A stretch of DNA of 64,000 nucleotides from Stomoxys calcitrans (Eukaryota; Arthropoda; Insecta; Diptera; Muscidae), in the NCBI RefSeq assembly GCF_963082655.1, contig NC_081552.1:3517648-3581647 (forward strand), read 5' to 3'. Shown here in pieces: positions 20,890 through 32,859 of this stretch. The translations under genes and the position numbers were made by a program. Every line of letters starts with the position of its first letter. The stretch's first letter is position 1. Under the pieces are notes generated by a model. That model was given only the letters and a program-made list of their open reading frames with translations, made no database searches and was not told where the DNA came from.

Positions 20890-21408
20890 TTTTTATACCC
20901 ACCACCGAGGGATGGGGGTATATTAATTTTTATACCCACCACCGAAGTCATTCCGTTTGCAACACATCGAAATATAAAGTATATATATTCTTTGGGAATA
21001 TATTCTTTTGGAAATTTGGGACAGTTAGTTGTCTTAGGCCCTTCGACATCCTCCGTCAATTTGGTCCAGATCGGTCCAGATTGGATATAGCTGCCGTATT
21101 GACTGATTCGCCGATTTAGGGTCTCAGGCCCATAAAAGCCACATTTATTATCCGATTTTGCTGAAATTTGGGACAGTGAGTTAAGCCCCTTGACATATTT
21201 CTGCAATTTGGTCTAGATTGATCAAGATTTGCATGTAGCTGCCATATGGACCAATATCTTGATTTAAAGTCTTGGCCCCAAAAAAGATGCATTTATAATC
21301 CGATTTAACTGAAATTTTGACACATTGACTTATGTTGGGCTTTTCGACATCCATGTTGTATATGGTTCAGATCGGTTAATTTTTAGATATAGCTACTAAA
21401 AGACCAAA
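20890..21408 (-). mobile_element. Helentron family B, TATACCC half, with duplicated tip
   Basis: TTTTTATACCCACCACCGAG at 20890 is followed 37 bp later by a second TTTTTATACCCACCACCGAA, so the terminal stem occurs twice in tandem. Then come GTCATTCCGTTTGCAACACA, AAGTATATATATTC and core units with GGTCTCAGGCCCATAAAAGC. The (GTCC)n block is missing. The AACAAG end is lost where the next Helentron begins at 21409. Confidence 0.75.
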
Positions 21409-21795
21409 TATTATACCCACCACCATAGGATAGGGGTATACGAATCTAGTCATTCCGTTAGTAACACCTCGAAATATTTGTCTAAGAATATACATACTTT
21501 ATATTCTTGGTCGTCTCGATGTCCTGAGTCGATCAAGCAATGTCCGTTCGTCCGTCCGACTGTCGAACTCACGATAGCGGTCGAACGCGTAAAGCTAGCC
21601 GCTTGAAATTTTGCACAGATACTTAATATTGATGTAGGTCGTTCGGGATTTCAAATGGCCTATATCGGTTCCGATTTGGATATAGCTCCCATATAAACCC
21701 ATCTCCCGATTTGACTTCTTGAGCCCCTAGAATCCTTAACTTTCATCCGAATCCCAAGATTCGGCCCGGTCGAATTTAGCACGCTTTTACTTGTT
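21409..21795 (-). mobile_element. Helentron family A, short form
   Basis: TTATACCCACCACCATAGGA, CGAATCTAGTCATTCCGTTA, GTCCGTTCGTCCGTCCGACT and GTAAAGCTAGCCGCTTGAAA are present with one core unit. It closes with TTCGGCCCGGTCGAATTTAG and CACGCTTTTACTTGTT. Both ends are present in about 390 bp. Confidence 0.8.
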
Positions 21796-21804
21796 TTTTG
21801 TCAG

Positions 21805-23262
21805 TTTTTATACCCTGCACCACCACTGTGATAGAGGGTATTATAGATTTGTGCATTTGTTTGCAACGCTAAGAAGAAGAAGAGCTAGAACCATTGATAA
21901 GTTTGCCATGTCCGTCTGTCCGTCCGTCCGTCTGTGAGTCCATGTATTCTTGTAATCAAAGTGCAGGTCGTATTTGTTATCCGATTGTCACGAAATTTTG
22001 CACATGTCACTTTTTTGGCCCAAGGACAAACGCTATTGACTTTGAAAAAAATCGATTCAGATTTAGATATAGCTCCCACATATATCTTTCATACGATATG
22101 GCTTTTTAAGGCTCTAGAAGCCACAATTTTCGTCCGATATTCACAAAATTTGGCATTGGGTATTTTATTAGAGGTCTAAATATGTGTGCAAAATTTGATA
22201 AAAATCGGTTCAGATTTATATATAATTCCCATGTATACCTTTCATCCGACATGGACTTTTATGGCTGTAGAAGCCACAAATAAAATATTTTGCACGAGGT
22301 GTTTTATTTGACGTCCTAATATGTGTGGAAAATTTCATGAAAATCGGTCCATATTTAGATATAGCTCCCATATATATATTTCATCCGATATGGCCGTTTA
22401 AGGCTGTAGAAGCCGTAGTAGCTACAATTTTCCGTAGTAGCAAAACAACAAATTTCCACCGATCTGCACAAAATTTGGCACGGACTGTTTTGTTACTGAA
22501 CTAAATATATCTGAAAAATTTCATAAAAATCGGTTCAGGTTTGGATATAGCTCCCATATATATCTTGCATCCCATTTAATTAATAAAGCAGTAGAAGCCA
22601 CAATTTTGGTCTGATCCTTAAAAAATTTGGTCTGGAGTCGTTTTTGTGAAGTCTCAATGTATATGCAATATTTCATAAAAATCAGTTCAGATTTGGATAT
22701 AGCTCTTATATATTTCTTTCATCCGATTTGGCTTTTTAAGGCTGTAGAAGCCACAATTTTGGTCCGATCTTTACAAAATTTTCCATGAGATCCTTTATTT
22801 GACGTCTTCATATGTGTGCAAAATTTCATAAAAATCGGTTTAGATTTAGATATAGCTACTATATATATCATTCATGCGATATGGCCTTTTAAGGCTGTAG
22901 AATCCACAATTTTCGCCCGATTTGACATGAGACGTTTAAATTGACGTTCCAATACTTGCGCAAAATTTCATTAAAATCAGTCCTAAACTAGATATAGCTC
23001 CAATGTGTATATTTCATCCGATATGGACTTTTAAAGCAGTAAAAACCACCATCAATATAACTCCCATATAATCTTTAATCCGATATGGCCTTTTAAAGAT
23101 GTGGAAATCCAAATCTTTTGTCCTATGGTAGGAAAATCTAACAAGGTTCTAAGTCTGACTAGATTTCGAGATAATTCTACATATAAAAAGTACTACATGC
23201 ACTAGGTGGTGTAGGGTATTATATAGTCGGCACCGCCCGACCTTTGCCTTTCCTTACTGGTT
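21805..23262 (-). mobile_element. Helentron family C, near complete, 1.46 kb
   Basis: TTTTTATACCCTGCACCACC, AGAGGGTATTATAGATTTGT, TTTGCAACGCTAAGAAGAAG and GTCCGTCTGTCCGTCCGTCC at the TATACCC side. Seven or eight core units carry AAAATCGGTTCAGATTTAGA, ATATAGCTCCCATATATATC and AAGCCACAATTTT. It closes with TAGTCGGCACCGCCCGACCT and TTCCTTACTGG. The CGGG/CCCG terminal stem replaces the GGCCGGGCC of A. A second partial copy lies at 39340. Confidence 0.85.
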
Positions 23263-23338
23263 TCTTATAAAAATCCCATCTTAATACACATTTCTATGCT
23301 AATACAATTTAAAACATTTTTGGGAAAAATTTTATTTC

Positions 23339-23390
23339 GGCGTTCAGCATCATAGGCGGTTATGCTAATCTCTGCGCTACAGTGGCCTCC
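23339..23390 (-). mobile_element. SINE head fragment
   Basis: On the minus strand: GGCCACTGTAGCGCAGAGAT, TAGCATAACCGCC and TATGATGCTGAACGCC, equal to the tRNA-like 5' half of the SINE at 3623 (A box present). The B box is lost: the sequence changes just after GAACGCC. Confidence 0.75.
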
Positions 23391-26194
23391 ACCGTACGTA
23401 CAGTAATACCCAACATATCATCTCTGATGTTGGGCATGCGTCTTTGGATCACTGATTTTAATTAGATGCTGACAACAAGTGATGGAACTGCTAATCTGCC
23501 AAACCCAACTTACCAGGAAGAGAAGTAAACACTATCCCATACAGTAGTTGAATGAATGGTTTTGCTTAACTTTTTGTTTTGGCCTAAACGAACCATATAT
23601 CGATATTGGCAAACTGTATGAGACTTGTTAACATGATCATTACAACATAAGTGTGTCGATTGTTGGCTAAAAAAAAAAAAAACAATTTTTGCTACCACCC
23701 AACAAAAGGGAAGGAGTCATTCATTAATTAATAATCTTTTAATAGCAATTCCTGTTTGGCCCCTCACAAATCACATGAGGCATCGCTGCTGCCACACTCA
23801 AACACAAGAAAAGAAATACAAACTATCACACAGTATGACTTTGATTATAATCCTCCGACAACCGTATAACAAAAGCAGATTACCTGGCAAAAACCCAAAT
23901 CAAACAACACTCACACGCTGTGGCAACAGGGCTAGGTTGGTCGAGTTGGTTCCTAGCGCCTTGGGAGAGGGAGGGAAGTAACGCACGAATTCTTAACAAG
24001 TTACCACCTCCAATTTCGATTTAAACAAATCCTCATATGCCGAAAAATTATGGCTAAAAACCCCAGACGGTACAAGCTGCACCACGTTCTTAAACAAATG
24101 ATTAAAGACTCAAATGGAAGAAATCAAAAATAAATCAAAAGCAAGGCAAAGCATTAGCTAAAACAATAACAAAAACAACTACGGCTGCGGCTACAACAAC
24201 AACATATAACCCCATGCGGCGCTAAAACAGCCTTCAAATCCGATCATTATGATTGTTGAAATGAACTGATGGGACCGACACACCGATTTGTGGACGGACA
24301 TACAAGGAAGAGCGGATGGGGCAGCCAGTCAGCCCAGTTTGCCAAGATGTTATCCTCAATTCAAACCGCAAGATGTGCTATGAACTCCTCACATTGGACT
24401 CTTCCCGGTTCTTTGTTGTTTTAGTTTTTTTTTTTTTTTATTTTTGTTCTTTTTGGAGGGCGTAACTAGAAAATTATTAGTTTGCTTAAGGAGAAGTAGA
24501 GAGCGAGAGTTTGCATAAGGCATAAGGCCAGTTGCCTCATTCCATGCTTCGTCATCATCATCATCCTATCCCCATCCTCATCATTGGCTGGTGCTTCCTA
24601 CCTTTTTTTTTGTATTTGTTTCAATCTCGTTATGAAGTTGATGACTGTCTTAACAACAATGGCAGCAACATTCTCGACCGTTGTCTGAAATCCAACAGCA
24701 AAGATGAAATTGAACATGATTAGTTCATGTTTTTTTTTTTTTTGTGCTCAGAATAAAATTCCACCTCGAATTAGATGAGAAATCCTGAGATAGAAAATAT
24801 CTTAAAATAATAAATGTTAAGGAATGGGTAATTCCGCACAGATTGACTCAACAAAAAAACCGCCAAAAAGGACTTTGAAGTCGAAAAATGAATGTGGATT
24901 TGCACGTGATTTCGAAATTCAGCTTGAAGTCAAAGAAATTGACTTGGAAGAAAAGAATAGAGTTGAAAATCGAAAGCAAATATCGATACCAAAATAATCG
25001 ATTTTGGAATCCAATAACCGATTTTCACATCTAGAGACAACTAAAAAAGATCAACTTTGGATTAGTAAAAAAAATGGTATTTCACTCACATTTTCACAAC
25101 ATTGATGTTGATATCCACAAATCGTTTTGAGTCGATTTTTGCTATGAGTTGAATCTACTTTATATTCGAATTTTATACGCCTCTAATGCAACAGCCGATA
25201 ATGCATTATTTATACTATATAATGTAAAGTATAAATTTCCTTTAGTTATAAAAACCGAAGACAGAAGAAACCAAAAAAAATGAATACTGATGTAACATGT
25301 CTTTGTTAAGAATTTCGGTCAGTAAACTCATTTATTGTCCATTTCATGGATGCCCCTATATGCATTTGTACATGAATATGCCTGCATCTCACACTCAATG
25401 AAAATTAAAGTAGTTAAATAAAACTGCTGTAACAATACTAACGATGATGGAGAACCTGACAAAAAGATGGCCGAGCGATGAAAACTCTAGAAATGCGAAA
25501 AAACAAAAGAAAATACAGCTATGGCAAGCTGATGCAGAGAAAACATCGAAAGCCAATACACATAGCAAAAGTAAGAAAATATGCACCATGCACCCGTGAT
25601 GAATAAACTAGGGATAGCAATAAGGGGAAAGGAAGGAATACAAAAATTGGAATATACTAAGGAAAACGATATGATTAAAATTGTTGGAGTACATGTTTGC
25701 GAACCTTAATACTTCAACGTCAAATGGGACAGATGGATTATTTTATATCTTGAAGGCTTTTTTCTCTCATTTTTCTCATAATTAAAGTTAATTAAACGGT
25801 TCTCTATTTAACGATCATATTTTTGAATCGAAAATATATTCAAACGGCATTGCTGTAATATCCTTTGGTGAAAAAACACGCTTTAGTGAAATTTTTGGGA
25901 AAGAACCACCCAGTCGGTCGGAATCACATATCGCTCCCAACATGCAGGTATATAAATATACCTCTGTTAGGAGTCGATCCCACATCCGTCACAACTTCTC
26001 AAAATATGCATTCTATAACACATATTTTCGACTTCTTTCCCTTGAGCGAGAATATTCTTACACATACCCACACAACTTCTCAAAATTCTTGTTGTAATAT
26101 GCCTGATTATCGGCTCCAAAAGATGCGATACTCACTGCTCCTCCATTTCTTATAATAGGACAGTAAACATGCCTCAATTTGAGCTCAAAATGAA
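23391..26194. other. Gene-free stretch
   Basis: Holds a small hairpin CCCAACAT/ATGTTGGG (about 23408-23434) and homopolymer A or T runs near 23669, 24428 and 24731. CATCATCATC lies near 24551, and AT-rich sequence at 24800-25300. No frame above 103 codons and no domain. Confidence 0.45.
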
Positions 26195-26256
26195 CCAATC
26201 TAGTTATTCCGTTTGTAACACCTCGAAATATTCGTACATATATTCTTGATTTCAGG
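26195..26256 (-). mobile_element. Helentron TATACCC-side scrap
   Basis: CAATCTAGTTATTCCGTTTG, TAACACCTCGAAATATTCG and TATATTCTTGATTTC match the family A subterminal block; the flanks do not. It is followed by GGGACGTAGCCAGGATTTTA and a G9 run, an unrelated fragment. Confidence 0.6.
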
Positions 26257-26719
26257 GACGTAGCCAGGATTTTATAAGGGTGGGGGGGGGATGTGCCATC
26301 CCACATTTTTTCAATATCGAAAAGTGCCAACATTTTTCTGTTATTGTGAAAATGGTAAAGATACTTCAAACTTTTTTTTGAAAATTATCGTAGCTACTGG
26401 GTGCAGGAATTGACCCATCGGCGGTGACATGTGGTTGAAGTCAGAGCTGAATTTTGTACAGCTTGCCAACACACTATTTTCAGGCCGATCCTAATCTTTC
26501 AAAGCCTTCAAAATGTGCTCATCTTTTCGAATATCTATATTTTATAGTGATAGTTTTGGCGAATCAGCTACAGCATTTTAATGAGATTTGTTCTTTTGCG
26601 TTCATTTTACCTTAGATCTGAAACTAGCTTTATGATTTCAGCCGGTTATTGTTAGTGTCAGTCAATTGTTTTTAAATGACTTTTATTTCCATAAGATTCT
26701 ACGCAATTATATTAAAATA
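26257..26719. other. Gene-free stretch
   Basis: Begins with GACGTAGCCAGGATTTTATA and a poly-G tract at 26281-26289, which looks like an edge of another old repeat I cannot name. Nothing else seen. Confidence 0.4.
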
Positions 26720-28618
26720 GTAAGGAATAGTAAGGAGTGAGGACAGCGACAACGGGGGACATGTTGAGGCTTCTGAAGAAAACCCATTTTTCACAGGATA
26801 CGAATGGATTCACGGAGACACCGAAATCTTGGAATAATGACGTTGATCGAAGGTTTATAATAACGGAATTTATGGAGAAGGAATCCTTGAGGAGCTTCAA
26901 ACCATTTAAGTCACCCGGACCTGATGGAATATTTCCGGCGTTACTACAGAAAGAGGCAGACAATCTGGCGCCTCATCTGGCCAAAATTTTCACAGCGTAC
27001 CTAGGACTTGCATATACTCCGAAAGCCTGGCAGGAGGCAAAGGTGGTGTTTACAACCAAGCCCGACAAGGCAAGTTATGCGACACCAAAGGCCTACAAAC
27101 CCATAAGCCTTACGTCCTTTTTACTCAAAACCATGGAATGTATTGTGGACATCATGATTAAGACTATGACATCCAGTGAACTGCTCAAATACAAACAGCA
27201 TGCCTATGCCAAGGAAAGGTCGGCGGAGACTGCTGGTGCACGAGGTTGTGCATTAACTAGATGAATCCTTCGATGCCAAAGCGTACACACTGGCGGTATC
27301 CATTGACATCGAGGGGGCTTTTAACAATGTGCAGACCGACACACTGATTCAATCCTTAGACCAGTACCTGGTAGACCCGGTCTTTAGAGACTAGATAAAC
27401 TATATGCTAAGGAACAGGTGGATAAATTGTGTGTCCAATGGCATAAATATAAGGGAGAAAGTGGCACAGGGCACGCCACAGGGGGGCATTTTATCGTCAC
27501 TCCTATGGGTGACCACCATAAATGACCTATTACGGATGCTGACTGCGGAGGGATTCGAACCCATCTAAGGGATAAGGATCCGAACGAGCTATGCAGAATG
27601 GCCGAAAGGGTCTTGCATATGGCATATGACTGGGCTAGACCCAAAGGTCTCAATGTTAACCCAGAGCAGACTGAAATATGCTTGTTCACAAGGAAGACGA
27701 AGGTGGGCGAATTTAACGCACTACGTTTCCTCAATAAGACGATTTCGTGACAAGGTCAAAAACTTAGGTGTGATCTTGGACAGGAAACTGAATTGAAAGT
27801 GTCCAATTTAGGAGCGTACTGAGAAGGCTCACAGATGTTGGGCACTACGTAGACGGGCCGTAGAATCGAAATGGGGCCTGAATACTAGGATAGTCCACTG
27901 GCTCTACAGGAGCTTGATTAGACCAATACTTACTTACGCCTAGGTAGTTTGGGGACTGATATGGAGAAAAAGTGCAACATATGGACCATACAAAAGGTTT
28001 AGAGAACATGTTATATTGTCAAAGGCGGAACGATGAGGGCCACGCCCACTAGGGCACTGGAGGCTATTCTAGATATCTGATCCATTGACATGCAGATTAA
28101 GTGTGAGGCAGCCACTGCGGCTATGAAACTTAAGGCGATGGGAGAATGGATTGGTGATGGGAGCTGCTCATACCATCGCGGTATAATCGAGGCGACGTTA
28201 GGAAACCTGGATGGAAGGGAAGAGGTTTCCGATCGGATACCTTAAATGAACCTTGAAGTCGAGTGCGAGGCACTGCTGCCATCGGCACAGTCTTGGATTG
28301 ATTACCATCTGGAAGATCATGTTACACGGATGGATCAAAGCTAGAGGACAGAGTGGGCCTGAGGGTTTACATTGAGAACGCAGGGACTGAGATCTGTTTT
28401 AGACTGCCTGAACATAATACGGTCCTGCAGGCGGAGATTCGGGCGACCACGGAATGCGTTAAGTGGTGTGGTGCTAACGCGAGGACGTCGAGTGTGAACA
28501 TCTTTACCGACCAAATTGCCATAAGGGCAATAATAACCAGGACCGTAAGGTCACGAACAGTCTTGCAGTGTAAGAAGGAGATTAACGCCTTCTCTGAAGA
28601 TGGCAAAATCCTGTAAAG
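26720..28618 (+). pseudogene. LOA/Jockey-group non-LTR retrotransposon ORF2 remnant, copy 1
   Basis: Decayed reverse transcriptase followed by RNase H. The 26737-27264 frame shows the fingers motif SFKPFKSPGPDGI and later KAYKPISLTSFLLKTMECIV, typical of Jockey-superfamily RTs. After a frameshift near 27235 come an SIDIEGAFNNVQ-type block (palm aspartate) and AQGTPQGGILSSLLW. The YxDD box that should follow near 27567 is deleted (about 30 nt relative to copy 2). The RNase H part at 28353-28616 keeps TVLQAEIRA and NIFTD. It has many stops and frameshifts, no endonuclease, and no 3' tail. The fused RNase H points to the LOA-like clade; the exact family was not checked. Confidence 0.85.
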
Positions 28619-29036
28619 TTATCAATGGTCTGTGCGTGATAGATCAAAAAATGGTCTATCAACGTTGTAGATCTGTCAACGTGATAGATCGAAAACTGAT
28701 CAATCAACGTAAGACTTCTTATCAAGATGTGGTTAAATGTGACAACAGATTGCAAGATTGCGAAGGGGCTCCCTGACGGCATGTATGTTTTAGCAAAAAA
28801 ATTATTCGGAGCACATCCACGAAAATCAGGAAGATTATTCTATAGAGCTTAAGGCTCTAAAAGCAATCAAGGAAAAGTCCCAAAATTCTGAACACAAAAT
28901 CAAACTTCAAACATATTTAATCTGTTTTAAGTAAAATTATATAAAATAGTTCACAAACTGAGATTTAGTGGAATCTTTGGAATCCATAATGCGAGATTTC
29001 TGATGGTTGTGCATATTAATTAAATCGTATATATAT
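28619..29036. other. Gene-free stretch with a short tandem repeat
   Basis: Two imperfect 45-bp units beginning GTGATAGATC at 28636 and 28681 (words CTATCAACGT and ATCAATCAACGT) directly follow the broken LINE. The rest is AT-rich and unremarkable. Confidence 0.55.
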
Positions 29037-29267
29037 GGTTGCCCAAAAAGTAATTGCGGATTTTTTAAAAGAAAGTAAATGCATTTTTAATAAAACTTAG
29101 AATGAACTTTAATCAAATATACCTTTTTTACACTTTTTTTCCAAAGCAAGCTGAAAGTAACAGCTGATAACTGACAGAAGAAAGAATGCAATTACAAAGT
29201 CACAAGCTGTGAAAAAATTTGTCAACGCCGACTATATGAAAAATCCGCAATTACTTTTTGGGCAACC
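29037..29267. mobile_element. Mariner-type MITE, complete, 231 bp
   Basis: Perfect 29-bp terminal inverted repeats at 29037-29065 and 29239-29267, starting GGTTGCCCAAAAAGTAATTG. TA dinucleotides lie just outside both ends (29034-29035 and 29271-29272). The AAGTAATTGCGGATTTTT core of the repeat matches what I remember of mellifera-subfamily mariner ends. The interior has no transposase frame, so it must rely on one in trans. Intact ends suggest it is among the younger insertions here. Confidence 0.9.
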
Positions 29268-29310
29268 CATTATTAGCTTCCACGTTTGCCAAGCTAGATT
29301 GAATAAAATA

Positions 29311-29897
29311 CAGATAGGTCCCGATTTGGATATAGCTGCCGTCTTGACTTCTTCAGCCTCTACAGGGAACAATTATTATCCGATTTGGCTGAAATTCTAC
29401 ATGAGGTGTTTTGTTATGACATTCAACAACTGTGCTTAGAAAAGTTCAAATCGGTTTATAACCTGATATAGCTGTCATATAAACCGATCTGGAATCTTGA
29501 CTTCTTGAGCCTCTAGAGTGCGCAATTATTATCCGATTTGCCTGAAATTTGGTACGACGGATTCTCTCATGACCATCAACATACGTGTGTATCGGTCTAT
29601 AGCCTGATACAGCTCCCATATAAATCGATTTCCCAATTTTACTTCTTGAGCCACCAAAGGGCGCAATTCTTATTCAAATTGGCTGACATTTTACACAGGT
29701 CTCCAACGCATAATTCAATTGTGGTCCGAATCGGACCAAATCTTGGTATCGCTCTAATAGCAGAGCAAATCTTTTCTTTTATCCTTTTTTTCTGCCTAAG
29801 AAGAGATGCCGGGAAAAGAACTCCACAAATGCGATCCATGGGGGAGGGTATAAAAGATTCAGCCCGGCCGAAATTATTGTAGCACGTTTTTACTTTT
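29311..29897 (-). mobile_element. Helentron family A, AACAAG half
   Basis: Core units with CTTCTTGAGCCTCTAGAGTG and TAGCTCCCATATAAATCG, then the conserved pre-terminal segment AAGAAGAGATGCCGGGAAAA and CACAAATGCGATCCATGG. It ends with TTCAGCCCGGCCGAAATTAT. The TATACCC half is absent. A second copy of the same end lies immediately to the right. Confidence 0.75.
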
Positions 29898-29900
29898 TTT

Positions 29901-30098
29901 ACTTCTTCAATCCCAATTCTTACTAGATTTGGCTGAAATTTTACACAATGACTTCTACTATGGTCTCCAATATTCAATATTCTTTGATCCTTGGTCGCCT
30001 AAAAAGAGATACCGTGGAAAGCGAGCTCGACAAATGCGATCCATGGTGGAGGGTATATAAGATTCGGCCCGGCCGAATTTAGCACGCGTTTACTTGTT
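29901..30098 (-). mobile_element. Helentron family A terminal fragment, second copy in tandem
   Basis: Repeats CCCAATTCTTACTAGATTTG, AAAGAGATACCGTGGAAAGC and CGACAAATGCGATCCATGGT, and ends TTCGGCCCGGCCGAATTTAG with GCGTTTACTTGTT. The two AACAAG ends therefore sit head to tail 200 bp apart. Confidence 0.75.
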
Positions 30099-31851
30099 TT
30101 TGTCTCTAGAAGAAAAATACACACCTTTCCGACTAAAAGGAGTATATCTCGTTTCACTACTTTGAACTAGTACTCTTGATAACTTTACTAGCATAGGCAA
30201 TCAGCTTAATTTTAACCCAGCAATTGACCTCTTCTCTTCTTGATTGCATATTAGCATAATGTGGTCCTTTCTTTCCTTTTAATTTTTCAAAGAATCCCAA
30301 CTGATATCCCTAGACTTGTTAAGGCAGCTGAAGCAAAGAAAAAATGTTCAATGGAACCACAAAGTCAGTTATGACTGCTGATTAGAGCCTCATAACATGG
30401 CAATCAATTTAATAAGCACTATGGCATATGGCCAAGTCCAATACTCCAGCAGCATTACTAGGAAGTGTATGACCACCATCACCACCTTACTCGAGCTATA
30501 CAAGTCCCTTATCATTGAAAACCTTTAACACATACATATAGATGCCTGTTAGTATGTGTGATTAACAATTGGAAAAGAAGGAAAGGCCTCCCAACAACTG
30601 AAAATTGTATAAAATCAAACGATTGTATCGTACCAAATAAATGGGAAATTTTCCGTATTCCGAGATGTAGTCGTTCGTACATATCGCAATTGAGATGAAG
30701 TTTTCTTACCTTTTGTTGTTTCTCTGCTGGTTGGGGGAGGAGGTAAGAAAACTGGCCATGTTGTTGCTGTTGCTGCTGGAGCTGGAACTCAAAAACAGAT
30801 ATCAGGCAGCGACAGCACATGAGCCCAGAACCAAGAAAAGGATTAAAGCCAACAAAGAAGCACCCATAGCTTGAACATCGCTTTGTGGTAGTGATGGTGG
30901 TGGTGCTAAAGAGCAGTTGCGGCAGGTCGATTGCTGCGTATATTCTGCCATGGCGAACTGATAGACCCTCCGCTGGAAGTACAAGAAAAAGTGACAACAC
31001 ACGTGCTTCCTGGCAGGTCTTCGCTCTTTGCACCCCCTATCTTCAATTTGGCCATCTATTCATGCGAGTAGAGATGGTGCGGTCCTCCTTTGTGTGTTTG
31101 GCCACAAGAACACCCACATTTCAAAGGCTGATGCTGTGTGTCTGCAAACATCTATCAGAGATTTAACAAGATTGTTAAAAAGAAAATTGATTTCTACTTG
31201 TTTTTCTCATTGCACATGTGGTGGTGCACAGAGGAAGCCTACACTCCCTTTCACACAGATAAGACCACATGGTATGTGACACCTTAACAAAAGGGGAACG
31301 ATATGTGGCAAATAGGAAACAATTCTTAGGAAAGAAGACAAATTGGGCTTTGTCTTCTAAGCATATTATATTCGTAAAACGAAATTCAATTTCATTCCTG
31401 CCAGGCAAAAGATCACAAAACACAAAAGCCTGGTAACCTGCAGTTACCTATTCGTGTAGTTATGTATGTTAAATATTTTCTAGCATTTTTTATTCTCATT
31501 CTTGATCATGGTTATTGTGTGCAAAAAAAGATTTCAATTAATTTCTTCTGAAAAAATAGAAAGAGAAAACTTTTTCCTGGTCATATCATGTTCTCTTTAA
31601 TGAGTATTTCTCTTCTAGGGGACCTATAAGACATTAGCGGCCATTTCCTTTTGGCATCGACTATTTGTCATTTTGTAAATCTCAGCGTAACGAATAGATC
31701 GAGAGCCCACATTATCCGAAAATAAATGTCACCTCTCGGATACCCCATAGATATTACCTGTGTTAGGGATGTGCCGGAGAGCAATATCTGGTAGAGAGAA
31801 TCTAGAACGGATAATTTTTAACTTAATTATTAATTTGCCTATAGAGTTGAA
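30099..31851. other. Gene-free stretch
   Basis: Includes a GTTGCT run near 30760-30775. Overlapping frames on both strands at 30512-31279 (up to 173 codons, minus) have Q/H runs and low complexity but no domain, and I do not support them as genes. Nothing else seen. Confidence 0.4.
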
Positions 31852-32529
31852 TTTTTATACCCTCCACCATAGGATGGGGGGTTTACTAATTTCGTCAATT
31901 TCGGACGAAATATTCGTCCGAGACCCCATAAAGTATATATATTCTTGATCGTCGTGACATTTTATGTCGAACTAGCCATGTCCGCCCGTCCGTCTGTCTG
32001 TCGAAGAACGCTAACTTCCGAAGGAGTAAAGCTAGCCGCTTGCAATTTTGCACAAATACTTCTTATTAGTGTAGGTCGGTTGGTATTGAAAATGGGCCAT
32101 ATCGGTTCACGTTTTAATATAGCTGCCATATAAACCGATCTTGGGTCTTGACTTCCTGAGCTCCTAGAGTGCGTAATTCTTATCCGATTGGGAAATTTTC
32201 CACAACGTGTTTTGGTATGATATCCAACAACTGTGCCAAGTATGGTTCAAATTGATTCATAACCTGATATAGCTCTCATATAAACCGATCTGGGATCTTG
32301 ACTTCTTGAGACTGTAGAGGTCGCAATTATTATCCGATTTGCCTGAAATTTTGTATGACGGATTTTCTCATGACCATCAACATACGTGTTTATTATGGTA
32401 TGAATCGGTCTATAGCCCGATACAGCTTCCATATAAATCGATCTCTCTATTTTACTTCTTGAGCCCCCAAAGGGCGCTATTCTTATTCGAATTGGCTGAC
32501 ATTTTACACAGGTCTCCAACATATAATTT
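31852..32529 (-). mobile_element. Helentron family A, TATACCC half, truncated
   Basis: TTTTTATACCCTCCACCATA, ACCCCATAAAGTATATATAT, CATGTCCGCCCGTCCGTCTG, GTAAAGCTAGCCGCTTGCAA and three core units are clear. The sequence stops at GGTCTCCAACATATAATTT, where complete copies continue to the AACAAG end. A further worn piece of the same family is visible near 32700-32785. Confidence 0.8.
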
Positions 32530-32859
32530 GCTTTCGCATTACTTCGATTTACATTTGACAATTGAAAGCAGGGATCCGGATCGGGTACCTTCTTTCCACT
32601 CTGTTTCCGCTCCGGCAATTTTTCGTTCGCGTCGCTCCGCTCTACCCTCCTTTATATTTAACATTACTATTTTAAAATTTTCTTCTTATACGCACCGTTC
32701 CCTACGAAGTGATATATTAATTTTGTCATTACGTTTACAGCATAAAGCGTTGTTCAACTCGGATTATATGTATTCTTGATTGTCATTTACGTATGTAGGA
32801 CTACGAGAGTTGCGTTTTACATTTCGGGATTAGAGAACACAAAAACAAATATTAATCAT

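Noticed and set aside
30512..31033. 173-codon minus-strand frame
   Set aside because: Low complexity with a Q run and no domain; overlapping frames of similar length exist on both strands.
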